Assembly: GCA_030374765.1 (NCBI GenBank)
Contig: JARGXX010000099.1
Span: 2,418,001-2,482,000, forward strand
Source of the DNA: Agarophyton chilense
Lineage: Eukaryota; Rhodophyta; Florideophyceae; Gracilariales; Gracilariaceae
Direction: 5' to 3'
DNA: 64,000 nt
A program made the translations under genes and the position numbers. Position 1 is the first letter of the stretch. Every line of letters begins with the position of its first letter. The notes under the pieces are model-generated. The model did not search any database. It was not told the DNA's origin and worked only from the letters and a program-made list of their open reading frames with translations. This document shows positions 11,304-20,980 of this stretch, one piece after another.

Positions 11304-12506
11304 TCAAACATCCCATTCAATTCTGTCAATTTGACGCCCTTCGATCACTACATCACGGTTCAGCCCACTGTCCACCCCTTTTGAAGCGTTCTCGCACACT
11401 GATCCCACGGCTTCCCAGAACGTTTCCACTTGCAACAATCTTTCTCCCATACCGTCGTCAAATTCGCGTCCCTCCGCTGCCACAACTAGTTCCAGTAGAC
11501 GGTCCTGTAACCCCGTGGACAAACCCTTCCAGAAAGCCTCCGCTTTCAGCATTACTCCGGCCAGTCTTCTCAATGTGGTTGCACAGTCGATAAGCGAATC
11601 CAAGACTGTGCTTTCAAGAACCTCTTCCCTCTTACGCTCTCGCAACTCAGTGACAAGCGTGGCCACACTAACTTCCAAATCGGAACGGCGATCACGAGCA
11701 TCGTTGCGTTGTCTGAGATGTACGGCACGCTCCTCCCGCGCGCGCATGACCTCACCCTCAAACGTAGAGGCCAACGCAGCAGCGGAGCCAGCACCAATTA
11801 CAAATGGTGTTGACCTAGCGCTGACAAAGCCTCCCACCACGGCAGCCACATGCGCAGCCTGTAGAGCAACCACTCTTTTCCGCGCCACGGCTTCCCTCTG
11901 TTCAGCTTGGTCGTGAAGCTTTTCGGCTTCTTCAAATGCGCGCAAAGCACCCTGTGCTTTTCGTCTGGTGTTGGTGAGTTGGTTGAACGTGCTGGTGACT
12001 ACGGCCTGACGCTCATTTTGACGTGAACTCTGTTCGGCGCGCGCATGTGTCGCACGCGTGAGGCATTCTGTTACAGCATTGGCAGTCTGTTCGTATTCCA
12101 TCGCAAGTGAATTGGAAACTTGTGCAAGTCTTCGGTGCTGAGAGTTGGAGGCTAAGAGAAGAGATTTTGCGGCAGGATATAAACCATCTTTCAAGAGATC
12201 ATGCACGACGCGAATATCGTAACGTTCCTTCACAGCAGAGGAGCAGAACAGGCGCAGAGTGTTCAATGTCTCTGCTGAGAGATGTGTCACACGGAGGCTA
12301 GCGCGTTGCAAGTCATCATGGAGTGACGGAAAAGGCACGGTCTTGATGGTGAGAATGGAAAGACTTTCCAGCAAGGCGCGCAAGATATGCAGCGAATGCA
12401 GGGGAAGCTCTGGTGCGATGGAGTCGTGCGCACTTTGAGCTGACGCAGAGACCCCAACGGCAGTGGTGACAGGAGAAGACGGATGAGCGGAGGGCTGTTC
12501 GGTCAT
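11304..12506 (-). CDS. Uncharacterised coiled-coil protein with glycine/alanine hydrophobic segment
   Basis: 400 aa, no recognised family. After a Ser/Pro N-terminus, residues about 30-150 are helical and Leu-rich. Residues about 150-210 form a long charged coiled coil (Glu/Gln/Arg/Ala heptads). A small-residue hydrophobic patch follows (AAHVAAVVGGFVSARSTPFV and IGAGSAAALAS), and then a second charged coiled coil (REERAVHLRQRNDARDRRSD). The helix / hydrophobic hairpin / helix order resembles membrane-interacting four-helix proteins in general, but no specific homology is claimed. Start at 12506 is the first Met of the frame (MTEQPSAHPSS). Codon use and sustained length support a real gene. 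It shares a 411-bp upstream region with SNU66. Confidence 0.6.
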   Translation of the reverse strand: MTEQPSAHPSSPVTTAVGVSASAQSAHDSIAPELPLHSLHILRALLESLSILTIKTVPFPSLHDDLQRASLRVTHLSAETLNTLRLFCSSAVKERYDIRVVHDLLKDGLYPAAKSLLLASNSQHRRLAQVSNSLAMEYEQTANAVTECLTRATHARAEQSSRQNERQAVVTSTFNQLTNTRRKAQGALRAFEEAEKLHDQAEQREAVARKRVVALQAAHVAAVVGGFVSARSTPFVIGAGSAAALASTFEGEVMRAREERAVHLRQRNDARDRRSDLEVSVATLVTELRERKREEVLESTVLDSLIDCATTLRRLAGVMLKAEAFWKGLSTGLQDRLLELVVAAEGREFDDGMGERLLQVETFWEAVGSVCENASKGVDSGLNRDVVIEGRQIDRIEWDV

Positions 12507-12917
12507 GACTGCGAACGCGGCGAGCTGTGGCTGCGTGCAGCCAGAAAGTGGGGCATAGTGACGGTGGTCGTCAGATAAGGATTATCGAGAAGAGAGGTTG
12601 GGATGACCACGCAGTGGGTTGCGTATTGTGCGTAACGCGCTTGTTACTTGCAGGGAGCGAAGTGGCGCAGCGCATGGTTGTCAACAGACAATTGGCCGTG
12701 AGCTTCGCGCCATGCGTACGCCGTCGTTGGGGCCATTCGCGGCCATTTCGGGCTACTCACGCGACCTGACTGCACGTCAATTTGAGCGCATACAGTACAT
12801 TGTACAGTCTCTACAGTACTGCCTTTGTAAGTTAGGAAGACCGCGTTGCTGTATCAGCTGTATCACACGCTCTATCATCTGCTCTTGTACTTGGAACGCA
12901 ACTCCAGCCCTCTTCTC
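12507..12917. promoter_or_regulatory. Shared divergent upstream region, coiled-coil gene / SNU66
   Basis: 411 bp between two head-to-head genes. It contains GC-rich stretches and TACAGT direct repeats near 12790-12825, but no clear TATA box. No ORF of its own is convincing. Confidence 0.4.
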
Positions 12918-14507
12918 ATGGACGCTTCTTTCAAGCCCCATCTGGCCAAGACCGAAGCCGGAGAACTGGCGTTTTCCGCGGAAGACACGAACCGAGTCAG
13001 GCTAGCGCTTGGTCTACGTCCCCTCACTACCAGTGACCAAGCCACCCACAGCATCCCCGCCCTTCAAACTATTACCAAGAATGGCGAAATATCCTGTTCC
13101 GTCGCCGAAACGAACAAACTGCGCGCCTCTCTGGGCTTACGTCCGCTTCGAACGAGACAGCCATCGCAACCCTCCGTGCCCGGTGCCACTCGACAAGCCA
13201 GAAGCGAAGATGAACACGCCCTTGAGCGTCGCTTGCAAAAGGCTCGTGCGGCGCGCGCGGCGCGCAACGTGATGGCACCACTTTCGATATCTGAACAGAT
13301 TGTTGAAATCGAAGCAAGAGGCGACTCTCTCTCTACCAGAAAACGCGCCGCTGCGGTTAAGAAACGTAAACGTGACGATTGTGATTTAGTTCAACTTCCA
13401 CCGCGCTTAGAGAATGAACTTGGCCCAGGGCAGCACCAGGTTCTAACGCTCCGAGATAACCATGTTCTCCAAGACGACAGTCAGCCGCAGCTTCTGCAGC
13501 GCGTGGAGAAAGCGGGAGAACTAGATCGCGACTCTGACGAAGACAGCGAGCACAACGATATTGATGGTATGAACTATGATGGTACTGATACAGTGCAGTT
13601 CCAAAAGGAACCACCGAAACCGAAGAACGCAATGTCTCATAACATTGAGCGCAAGGACCTGGTTGCTGACGAGGACTTTGATAGACGCCCGACATTTTCG
13701 AAACGAAAGCGAAGCAGACGAAAGCGAAAACGCGTTGCGGAAGATGCGCCAATCACCAAGGGACATCTCAAGGCCTTAAGGAAGAAGGAACAACAAAAGA
13801 ATGGTGACGAATCGGAAAACGACGACGATTATTTCGAAAAGATGCTAGCAGCGAGGAGAAAATCGAAGCGAGACCATCGTGACAGAATTGCGAAACAAAT
13901 TCTGGATCGTGTCGATCACTCTGAGAGCGATAACGAAGAGAAAGCGGTTGTGACATTTAGTGAAATGGATCAATTCTCTGTGGGTGCCCCCGTGGATGAG
14001 AAAGATCAACAGCAGAAACCTTCAGAGGCTGTCTCAAACAGCTCGGGCGATGCACGTGGAGAAACAGCAAACCAATCACCAGTGCAGACAGGAACTGTGT
14101 TCAAATTAGAGAAGGTCGCATCTAACAACCTAACCGAAACTAGGAGACCCGCGGTGAGTATTTCAAGTAGCGTCCCTACCGCTGAGGAAGTGAAGCCATC
14201 AGAAATGAACGGTATGACAGGGCTGGCGGCCACTCTTAAGAGACTGAGGCAAACTGGAGCATTGCACAGAAAACCAGAGCAGGTCGGAAGAGCTCGAGAT
14301 AAGCGATATAACGACAGCGACGAAGAAAGTGTTCAACATGGGAAGGCGCGAGTGAAGCTTTCTTACACCGACGAATTTGGAAACAAACTTACTCCTAAGG
14401 AAGCATACCGCCTTTTAAGTCACAAGTTCCACGGAAACGCTCCAAAGCAGAATAAGAAAGAAAAAAGACTTCAAAGAATGCTTGAGGAGAAAAATCACCC
14501 TTCATAA
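12918..14507 (+). CDS. SNU66: U4/U6.U5 tri-snRNP protein SNU66 (SART1 family)
   Basis: 529 aa from the ATG at 12918; a Met 24 codons upstream (12846) would add a poor hydrophobic extension. Two HIND elements open the protein: SAEDTNRVRLALGLRPL (about residues 22-38) and SVAETNKLRASLGLRPL (about 62-78). HIND motifs bind the ubiquitin-like protein Hub1 in yeast and plants. The middle is charged, rich in Lys/Arg/Glu/Asp, with several basic nuclear-localisation-like runs. The C-terminus carries the SART-1 signature: DEFGNKLTPKEAYRLLSHKF, then a Lys-rich KKEKRLQRMLEE. SNU66 keeps the tri-snRNP together for spliceosome activation. It is shorter than human SART1 (800 aa) and nearer the yeast size. 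Convergent with TOP1. Confidence 0.88.
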   Translation: MDASFKPHLAKTEAGELAFSAEDTNRVRLALGLRPLTTSDQATHSIPALQTITKNGEISCSVAETNKLRASLGLRPLRTRQPSQPSVPGATRQARSEDEHALERRLQKARAARAARNVMAPLSISEQIVEIEARGDSLSTRKRAAAVKKRKRDDCDLVQLPPRLENELGPGQHQVLTLRDNHVLQDDSQPQLLQRVEKAGELDRDSDEDSEHNDIDGMNYDGTDTVQFQKEPPKPKNAMSHNIERKDLVADEDFDRRPTFSKRKRSRRKRKRVAEDAPITKGHLKALRKKEQQKNGDESENDDDYFEKMLAARRKSKRDHRDRIAKQILDRVDHSESDNEEKAVVTFSEMDQFSVGAPVDEKDQQQKPSEAVSNSSGDARGETANQSPVQTGTVFKLEKVASNNLTETRRPAVSISSSVPTAEEVKPSEMNGMTGLAATLKRLRQTGALHRKPEQVGRARDKRYNDSDEESVQHGKARVKLSYTDEFGNKLTPKEAYRLLSHKFHGNAPKQNKKEKRLQRMLEEKNHPS

Positions 14508-14944
14508 CCTTTGATGAACGTTGAGTAAAATTGTGGGTGTAATTTTAAGAGTTTCCGTATCGCTTCACCGAAAGAGTTCGATTCGCTTTATTCATCTCTC
14601 CTGTCTATGGTAGGCATAGAGAGCGTAATCCCTACCACCGGATATTCTGCGCAAGACTAACTGAAGGTGTTCTTGCCTGCTCTACTACTGCCATGAATAT
14701 ATGTTTGAGTGTTCTCTCGTGTTTCGCATGATGGCAGGCACCGGACTCTCAATACGAAGGACTTGAGCTCCTCGCTGTTCAACTGATGAAGGAAAACGAA
14801 GACTGAGAATATGCAGTTATAAGCTAGGAGAGCAAAATATAGAGCAAATGTCACATGCTTATCAGCACATGAATGAGGCAGTACGGTGCACAACCTTCGC
14901 TGCGCATCAGCTTTGTAACAGCAACCATGAAATGCCGATGTGAC
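14508..14944. other. Convergent 3' intergenic
   Basis: 437 bp between the stops of SNU66 and TOP1; no ORF of note. Confidence 0.5.
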
Positions 14945-17155
14945 TTAAAAGCGAAAGTCTTCCGATGTCTCCATTGCCCAGGCAAACTTAATTTGCAGAG
15001 TCTTTGGGAAAATCTTTTCTATCTGCACTTCATGCTTCTTGCACCACGCCACAACGATGCGCGGGTCAATGTAATTAATCTTGGACGTCCCCAACGCAAC
15101 TGTTTTCAAATCATCTTTCATAAGCATCGTACTTTCAGTTTTGGAGAGTCGCGCTTCTGCCTTAACAATTTCGTTCTCTATCTGGGACAGGCTACGTTTT
15201 CGAATGGTAGGTATCCGAGGAGCTTCGTTGGCTCTCTTTCGTTCCGTTGCTCTTTGCTCCGTGTTCATATCGTCAGTGAACTGGGGTTTTTCGGGCATCA
15301 TCTGCGTGAGCTCAAAAGTTCCTCCGCTATTACGTTTTTTCGAAAGAGCTCTACGACCACGTTCTAGCTCCTCAAGCCACGCGACGATTTCGCTCTTCTT
15401 TTTGTCCATTCTTTGCATTTGCGCTTCATGAGTCTTTGGAAGTGAGCGTTGATGATTACATAGAATAGCAACTTCCTTGTTCTGCTTGTTAAAGAAAACA
15501 ACAAGGTCGTCCTGAGACATCTCTGAGGGCGTTTCTTGCAGCAATCGATCCAGAGTAATTGATGCATTATAAGTACGAAATACCTTGGCGCTCAGACCAT
15601 CCATACAAGATTTGAGATAATCGTTCAACCCTTGGACCGATAGCCTGTGGAACACCTCATCTCCAGATTGCTTTCCACGACAAAACAATTTGAGAGCTTC
15701 AAATGCCAGGCGCTCAATTTCAACAGTGTTGCGGTATTCAATGCTGTCTTTTCCTAGAAAATTGAGCTCAATCGTTCTTGGAGGGTCAAATTTGATGTGT
15801 TCAACGCGCAAGGAGCAACAACCCACTGTATCCGCCTCGTCGTCACCCTTTTCATTTCCGACACGAAGGGCAAGCTTGTCTATGAGATACATCGCCACAG
15901 CTCGTTGGCGGACTTCTTTCGACTTGGCTTTCCAATCATTTTGGTAGGCATGGCGAATACCATCTATATATTGGTGAAGTTTTCTCGCCTTTTCGAACTT
16001 TGCAAGATCGGACTTTCCTTTGAATGTCGATCCGGCAGCAAACCAGGTGTATTTTGCCTGATTCGTGACAAGTTCTTTCCAATAACAAACCCAGGTAACA
16101 TCATGTTTATGCACAATTGCCCCCCATTGATGACCGGGCATCGGACATTCTGGGATAGGGGCGTCTTCTCCAATGTTGATCGTTACCTCTTCTGGATAGA
16201 TGCGCTTCTTCACTTTTCCTTGCTTCGGATGATCTCCACGGCCCATGAATAGACCCGGTGGCTCGATCTTATAAGAACCTAACTTCTCCTTCCGACCGTC
16301 AACATACGCGTACAAGTACTTGTTGGCAAGCTCCTCTTCAAGTTTCTTCTTGGCCTGCTTCTCCTCCACAGTCATTGATTTCTTTGCCTTTTTGACGGCC
16401 TCAACATGTTCTTGAATCAAAGAGAAGTCGCAGTGTTCCAACTTTTGTACACTACTATATGCTTTCGTGCCTTTCATTGATGCACGCAAGTCTTCGAAGA
16501 AGTTCGCATTGAATTTCGAGCGCTTGACGTAATCGGTGCCGAGCTTTTCAGAATAAAAAGTGGCAATTTCTTCGGCTGCCGGCTCGAGAGGAACTTGAGC
16601 GCCTTTGTAGATGAGAGGTTTTCCATGAGGGACGTATTCTGGTGGGAAGATGACACCATTGTGAACTAATGTTCTCCATTTTATCTTGTTGTCAGCCATT
16701 TTCTTCTCATCCCACCATCTGTATCCTCCTTTTGAAAGATCGGGAGTACCATTTACGTCGCCGTTAGACATCGGCTCTGACTTAGGCTCGGACTTGGCAG
16801 AGGTGTGATCCTCAGTAGGTATGACATCAAACCCTGCCTCTTGTTTTGGTTCATGCTTGATACCATTCTTATTCCCGTTCGCAAAACGAGAGAACTTGAC
16901 TCTCTTGGTATCCTTGTCGGGTTTGGATACCTGCGATTGCCCGTTGAGCGACTTGGGGCGCGAGCGCTTACCGTTAGAGCGCTTGGAGCTGGGAAAGGGA
17001 ACATCAGAGTGCTTGGATTGAGAGGAAGAAACGCGTCGCTTTTGGGGAATGCGACGACGGGCGATGGGAACTTCGTCATCGTCCTCGTCCTCGTCCTCGC
17101 TGATAGGGCGCGAAACAACGTTGGAAAGGGGCTCGTCGGAATCGGAGTGTTGCAT
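14945..17155 (-). CDS. TOP1: DNA topoisomerase I, type IB
   Basis: 736 aa, near the family's usual 750-950 and intact. The N-terminal 150 residues are acidic/basic with nuclear-localisation-like runs (ARRRIPQKRR, SKRSNGKRSR). The core begins about residue 150 with WWDEKKMADNKIKWRTL. Catalytic residues are in place by family alignment: Arg in ALRVGNEKGDDE, Lys in NFLGKDSIEY, Arg in KVFRTYNASITL, His in CNHQRSLPK, and the nucleophile Tyr695 in GTSKINYIDPRI, 41 residues from the end. A Lys/Glu-rich coiled-coil linker precedes the C-terminal domain. The enzyme nicks one strand through a 3'-phosphotyrosine bond and relaxes supercoils in the nucleus. Start chosen at MQHSDSDEP, the first Met after an upstream stop. 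No intron is needed. Confidence 0.95.
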   Translation of the reverse strand: MQHSDSDEPLSNVVSRPISEDEDEDDDEVPIARRRIPQKRRVSSSQSKHSDVPFPSSKRSNGKRSRPKSLNGQSQVSKPDKDTKRVKFSRFANGNKNGIKHEPKQEAGFDVIPTEDHTSAKSEPKSEPMSNGDVNGTPDLSKGGYRWWDEKKMADNKIKWRTLVHNGVIFPPEYVPHGKPLIYKGAQVPLEPAAEEIATFYSEKLGTDYVKRSKFNANFFEDLRASMKGTKAYSSVQKLEHCDFSLIQEHVEAVKKAKKSMTVEEKQAKKKLEEELANKYLYAYVDGRKEKLGSYKIEPPGLFMGRGDHPKQGKVKKRIYPEEVTINIGEDAPIPECPMPGHQWGAIVHKHDVTWVCYWKELVTNQAKYTWFAAGSTFKGKSDLAKFEKARKLHQYIDGIRHAYQNDWKAKSKEVRQRAVAMYLIDKLALRVGNEKGDDEADTVGCCSLRVEHIKFDPPRTIELNFLGKDSIEYRNTVEIERLAFEALKLFCRGKQSGDEVFHRLSVQGLNDYLKSCMDGLSAKVFRTYNASITLDRLLQETPSEMSQDDLVVFFNKQNKEVAILCNHQRSLPKTHEAQMQRMDKKKSEIVAWLEELERGRRALSKKRNSGGTFELTQMMPEKPQFTDDMNTEQRATERKRANEAPRIPTIRKRSLSQIENEIVKAEARLSKTESTMLMKDDLKTVALGTSKINYIDPRIVVAWCKKHEVQIEKIFPKTLQIKFAWAMETSEDFRF

Positions 17156-19199
17156 GTTGAATGAGGGCTCAAAATGGAGGAGCAGGGTAGCGGGTTGGTG
17201 TTTGAGGCTGGCACGCTTCTGTGAACGTCATGGGAATTGATAGGGCGCGGCAGCAGTAGCACGGAGGAAAAGAAAGATGGCAGGAAAGTCTTACCCGACT
17301 GAATAGGGGTGCGTATGTATCTAAATCATGGGATTGGACTTGATTTTTTTTCCCAACGAGCACTTAACTTTTTGGGCGGTTGGACACTCATAAATTCCAA
17401 ACAGGCGTTTTTCTTTTTGGCATTCAGCAAGTTTTCAACAGGGCTGTGGTGTGCCCACTGGCAGCGCGCTATGTGGCATCAGATTTGAAACGAAAGAGCA
17501 CGTACACTCTTGGTAATTATCGTCAGTTACAAAGGTCGGATATTGCCATAAATACGATTCCTACACGCAGGCACAGGTGAGATTGCGTCAACCTATGGAG
17601 TTTTTCAATGGTGCCTGGGCCCCTCGTAGGTGTTCATGTTCAATGACGGTCAATCAATAGTCTTGAACGCTTGGCTGAGACTTGCGGCATTATCTACGGA
17701 ATAGAGTGAAATGTTCCTATTCGATCTCCGTCGCAGGACTGCGAATGGACTGTCTTTCATATTCAGTCCTCACGTCTGGCGAATGCGTGGGCACCAGCGT
17801 TAAACAGTTATGTGGTCTCGAATGGATGCCCGAAGGGTACTACTTCAGTTTCAACAACGGAGTCACAGTAGAGGCGGAATTCTGTGGTTGTCTAGAGGTT
17901 CATTCCTTTCTCGCAAGACTTACCCCAACTTACATCGCTCCTGTGACTTGCTTTGAACTTATTCATTCTTCGTCAAAACATACCAGTTTGCTTCGCCAGT
18001 AATATTCAGTACTACTGCACGGCGTCCATAGAAGATTAAGATCCAACGTTTTTCTGTAACTTTCTCTGAGGTCAACAGCCCCAAATGATCAACATCTCAC
18101 GAAACCTGGCCTACTGAATATATTAACAACTTACCGTGAAAACGCTTTTCGACAGCTTTAGGCAAACAAGCCCACCTTTATTGGTACGAAGGATAAGAGA
18201 GACAAGACTCTTATCAGAAGAGGACTACCTTTGGCAACAACATTCCTAGGAAGGTGGTCTGGTAAATATATCTCGACTGTCATTGGTCGCGAGTTCGCGG
18301 CAGGCATGGCACTTCCCTGTACGAGACTGGCCACTGTCTCAAAGGCAGAGGTTGTTGCAGAGAAATTTACCCTTCGTACATTCGAAATGGAGAAAGCCTG
18401 TTGTTTAGAAGTTGTAGACGAGAGTGTGACGAGCTTTTTCGTTCCTCTCTAAATGTTTGCCGATGGGGTCTTTTTTGAATATCTACGCTACGCTTCATGT
18501 CTTATTTTTACAACACTATATTAAAACCAAAGCCAAGACATACAGTAGAACCATTGGTTTGCCCAAAACCCTTCCCTTTTCAAGTGTCTCTATCATGAGC
18601 AGCTTATCGAGTTTATTTGTGAATACAGAGAAGATGGCTGAAGCGTCTCTCACCGAGAATCTACAAGGGCATCCACATATTCCAACGAGCCGTTCGTAGC
18701 GTCATTCAAGGCATTGAAACACAGGCACTTGAAGGAGTGTGGTTAATATTTGCAAGAGTCATCAGCATTCCGGCATTTATTCCGATAGTCTTATAACACA
18801 CATCACAATCTCTGGTTAGCACCAAATGTAGAACAATCGAAGCGCAATGCTGTCAAGTATTACGAGCACAGCCGGCCTGCCCAACTGCAATGACGTGCGA
18901 CATGAGAGGGAGTGCGACGATGATACACTGTCAGTAGGACACGTTGGCTGGACAGCGATGACAATGGTACACGACATGCAATGATACTAGAAGAAAATTC
19001 CCCAGACAATTGGAGTTAATCTTTCCACAATGTTCGTCTGGCAATGAGCTAGCGTGCATGGCCTATTGACTTTCGTCTATGTCACCATGGATGAGTGGCA
19101 CTAATGTCTTATGAACCTTGGAATCAAAACTATTGGTTTATGTCATCGGCTCACGGATTTAAGTACTGAAAAGCGAACATATCCTTAGGGTATAACTCA
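17156..19199. other. Intergenic, 2 kb, no supported gene
   Basis: Contains the TOP1 promoter side. The ORFs at 17682-18002 and 18231-18452 lack any recognised domain. Nothing else stands out. Confidence 0.45.
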
Positions 19200-19625
19200 A
19201 TGGCTCGCCGAGCAGCGTTACGTTTCATGACCACTATCCAAGATAACACTGTCTCGTTACAGTGGTGCAACAAGTTGGAGATCTCAAAACAGAAAACGGC
19301 TCGGAAAGTAGAAAACGCCATCCAGGCCGCTAGAATGGCCACGAAGATAGCCGCTGAAGAAGGGTCTGATCAAACTGATAGAACGGAAGCACTCTTGAAG
19401 GTAAAATATGCTATATCACAATACCGAAAATTGGCTGCGTTAGGTTCACCGGCCATCATTCTTGATGAATCTGGGTCCGCGCCCGTCGATGACAACCAGG
19501 ATTCCATTGCTTCTTTCGAAAATGATGTCACTAAACTTTATGGAGAGGACATCCAAGCAATGAAGAAGGAGATTTTTGAATCCAACAGGCAGCGTGTTTG
19601 GATTGGGTGGCGCGGTTGGTTCTGA
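19200..19625 (+). CDS. Small hypothetical helical protein
   Basis: 141 aa starting MARRAALRFMTTIQDN. The sequence is mostly helical and Ala/Lys/Glu-rich, with a central loop (ILDESGSAPVDDNQ) and an unusual Trp-rich end (WIGWRGWF). No domain is recognised. The stop lies 18 bp from the stop of the nucleotidase gene on the other strand, the tail-to-tail packing expected of true genes in a compact genome. An upstream exon cannot be excluded. Function unknown. Confidence 0.45.
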   Translation: MARRAALRFMTTIQDNTVSLQWCNKLEISKQKTARKVENAIQAARMATKIAAEEGSDQTDRTEALLKVKYAISQYRKLAALGSPAIILDESGSAPVDDNQDSIASFENDVTKLYGEDIQAMKKEIFESNRQRVWIGWRGWF

Positions 19626-19643
19626 TTGTATTGACGTGAAGCC

Positions 19644-20328
19644 TTATGTCCCCTTTAAATTTTCCACCACTTCCTTCCAACTGCCCACTCTAGTAACTCC
19701 AACTGGTAATTCGCCGCTCTTGTTCCATGGATACTTCCCATCCAAGTCGAACAAAATACTTTTTATCCCGCTTTGTGATACTTCCTTTGCATACGCAAGC
19801 GAATCATCGATAAGAACGCTAGCATCGTGTTGTTTGCACAACTGCAGTTTAGTCACCTTTTTCCCTTGTAACCCCCAATGATTCCCGAAGGCCACTGCCT
19901 TGAATGTTCCCGGTGGAAAATTCGTTGCGAGCCAATCACGGGTTTCTTGGGCTATCTTGAATTGTCGAGAGGTCACTACAACAATGTCAAAGCCCAACTC
20001 TCGTAATTGTGGAAGCGCGTCGCGCGCGCCAGGTATCACTGATATGTTTTTGAAGTGTGGAGTTTCGAAGAAAGCGTGGACCTTTTCCACCGCCTGCCGA
20101 TCGTTACCGCCCCAAACCTACGCCCCGATAGTTTTGCACATGTTAGAATACAAGCTGGAACATTCATGAAATGATGCAGTTTATGATTTTGCTTACATCA
20201 CAGAATCGATAAGAAAAGAAATCTGATTGCTTCAAACTCGTCCCATATCTTTCATTATGAAAGGAGCAAAGAGAAGTAACGAAGTCTCCGAGGACTTCGT
20301 CTAGATCAACAGCTATGACAGGGGCCAT
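19644..20328 (-). CDS. HAD-superfamily 5'(3')-deoxyribonucleotidase-like phosphatase, two exons
   Basis: Two exons, 20328-20197 and 20117-19644, joined by a 79-bp intron in phase 0, give 201 aa. HAD motif I is DLDEV (Asp8, Asp10), motif II is VVVTSR (Thr93-Ser94), motif III is a Lys in GKKVTK (about 130-134) and motif IV is LIDDS (Asp148-Asp149). Flanking marks VIPGARDALP, FGNH, LFDLDGKYPWN and TRVGSWKEV fit the NT5C-like family of plants, fungi and algae, about 200 aa long. Such enzymes dephosphorylate nucleoside monophosphates; the substrate here is unproven. Start at MAPVIAVDLDEV (20328) fits the family; an in-frame Met at 20373 would add 15 residues. All key residues are present. Confidence 0.85.
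20118..20196 (-). other. Spliceosomal intron, 79 bp
   Basis: On the minus strand the exon ends TGTGAT and the intron opens GTAAGC (20196). It closes CGGGGCGTAG (20118), and the next exon starts GTTTGGGGCGGT. Splicing restores FCD-VWGG, a stretch expected in the family, while unspliced reading hits a stop. This is the only intron in the window that I can verify at both ends. Confidence 0.85.
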
Positions 20329-20373
20329 GTCAAACAAAGACAAAACAGAGGCTTGGCTCACTTTGTTACACAA

Positions 20374-20980
20374 GTCCTTAAATGTATGCGCCGCGAATTA
20401 ACTTCGATCTCTGGCTGTCGGAGAGAGAGAGTCTAATTTCCTCCCCGCCCTTCGTATAGGACGATGGGGGGCAAAAAAAGTCCAAAATCTCACGGTGGAT
20501 AGAATGGTTGAAGGTATTCAAGGGGTAGCGGTCTAACCCTTAACCTTACCTGCCGGTGAAATCTGTTAAGCATAATTATGTACGACGGTAGTACTACTGT
20601 ACATTGCGAGGCTTACAAACGGTCGAGGCCTATTTTCAGGGAATATCGGGTACAGTAATCGCTACCTCTGAGATGAGGAATGAGAGAGTGCTCCTTGCGG
20701 CACATGGCGAAACTACGCGGCGTATCGTATGTATCAAATATATTAGATATGGACCAATAAAATTACAGAGACCCAGCTCGACGTGCCAGTGTGACCCACC
20801 TCAATGGCACCTTACGGACGCATATGCGTGCAGCGAATCGGAGCTCTCCATTTCAGGCTCTCCTCCAGTCTCCCGTTCGCACCCATCTGGAGCTCTTCCT
20901 CAGCAAATGAGAGACTGCCAACCGTCACCGTCTTGGCTGCGGCGGCTGCGGTGCTCAACAAATTGGCGCGCAATTCAAGC
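20374..20980. other. Intergenic, no gene seen
   Basis: Moderate GC. It contains GTATCAAATATATTAGATAT at 20731-20750, part of a motif that recurs next to the 5' LTR of element A at 22205-22236. Confidence 0.4.
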
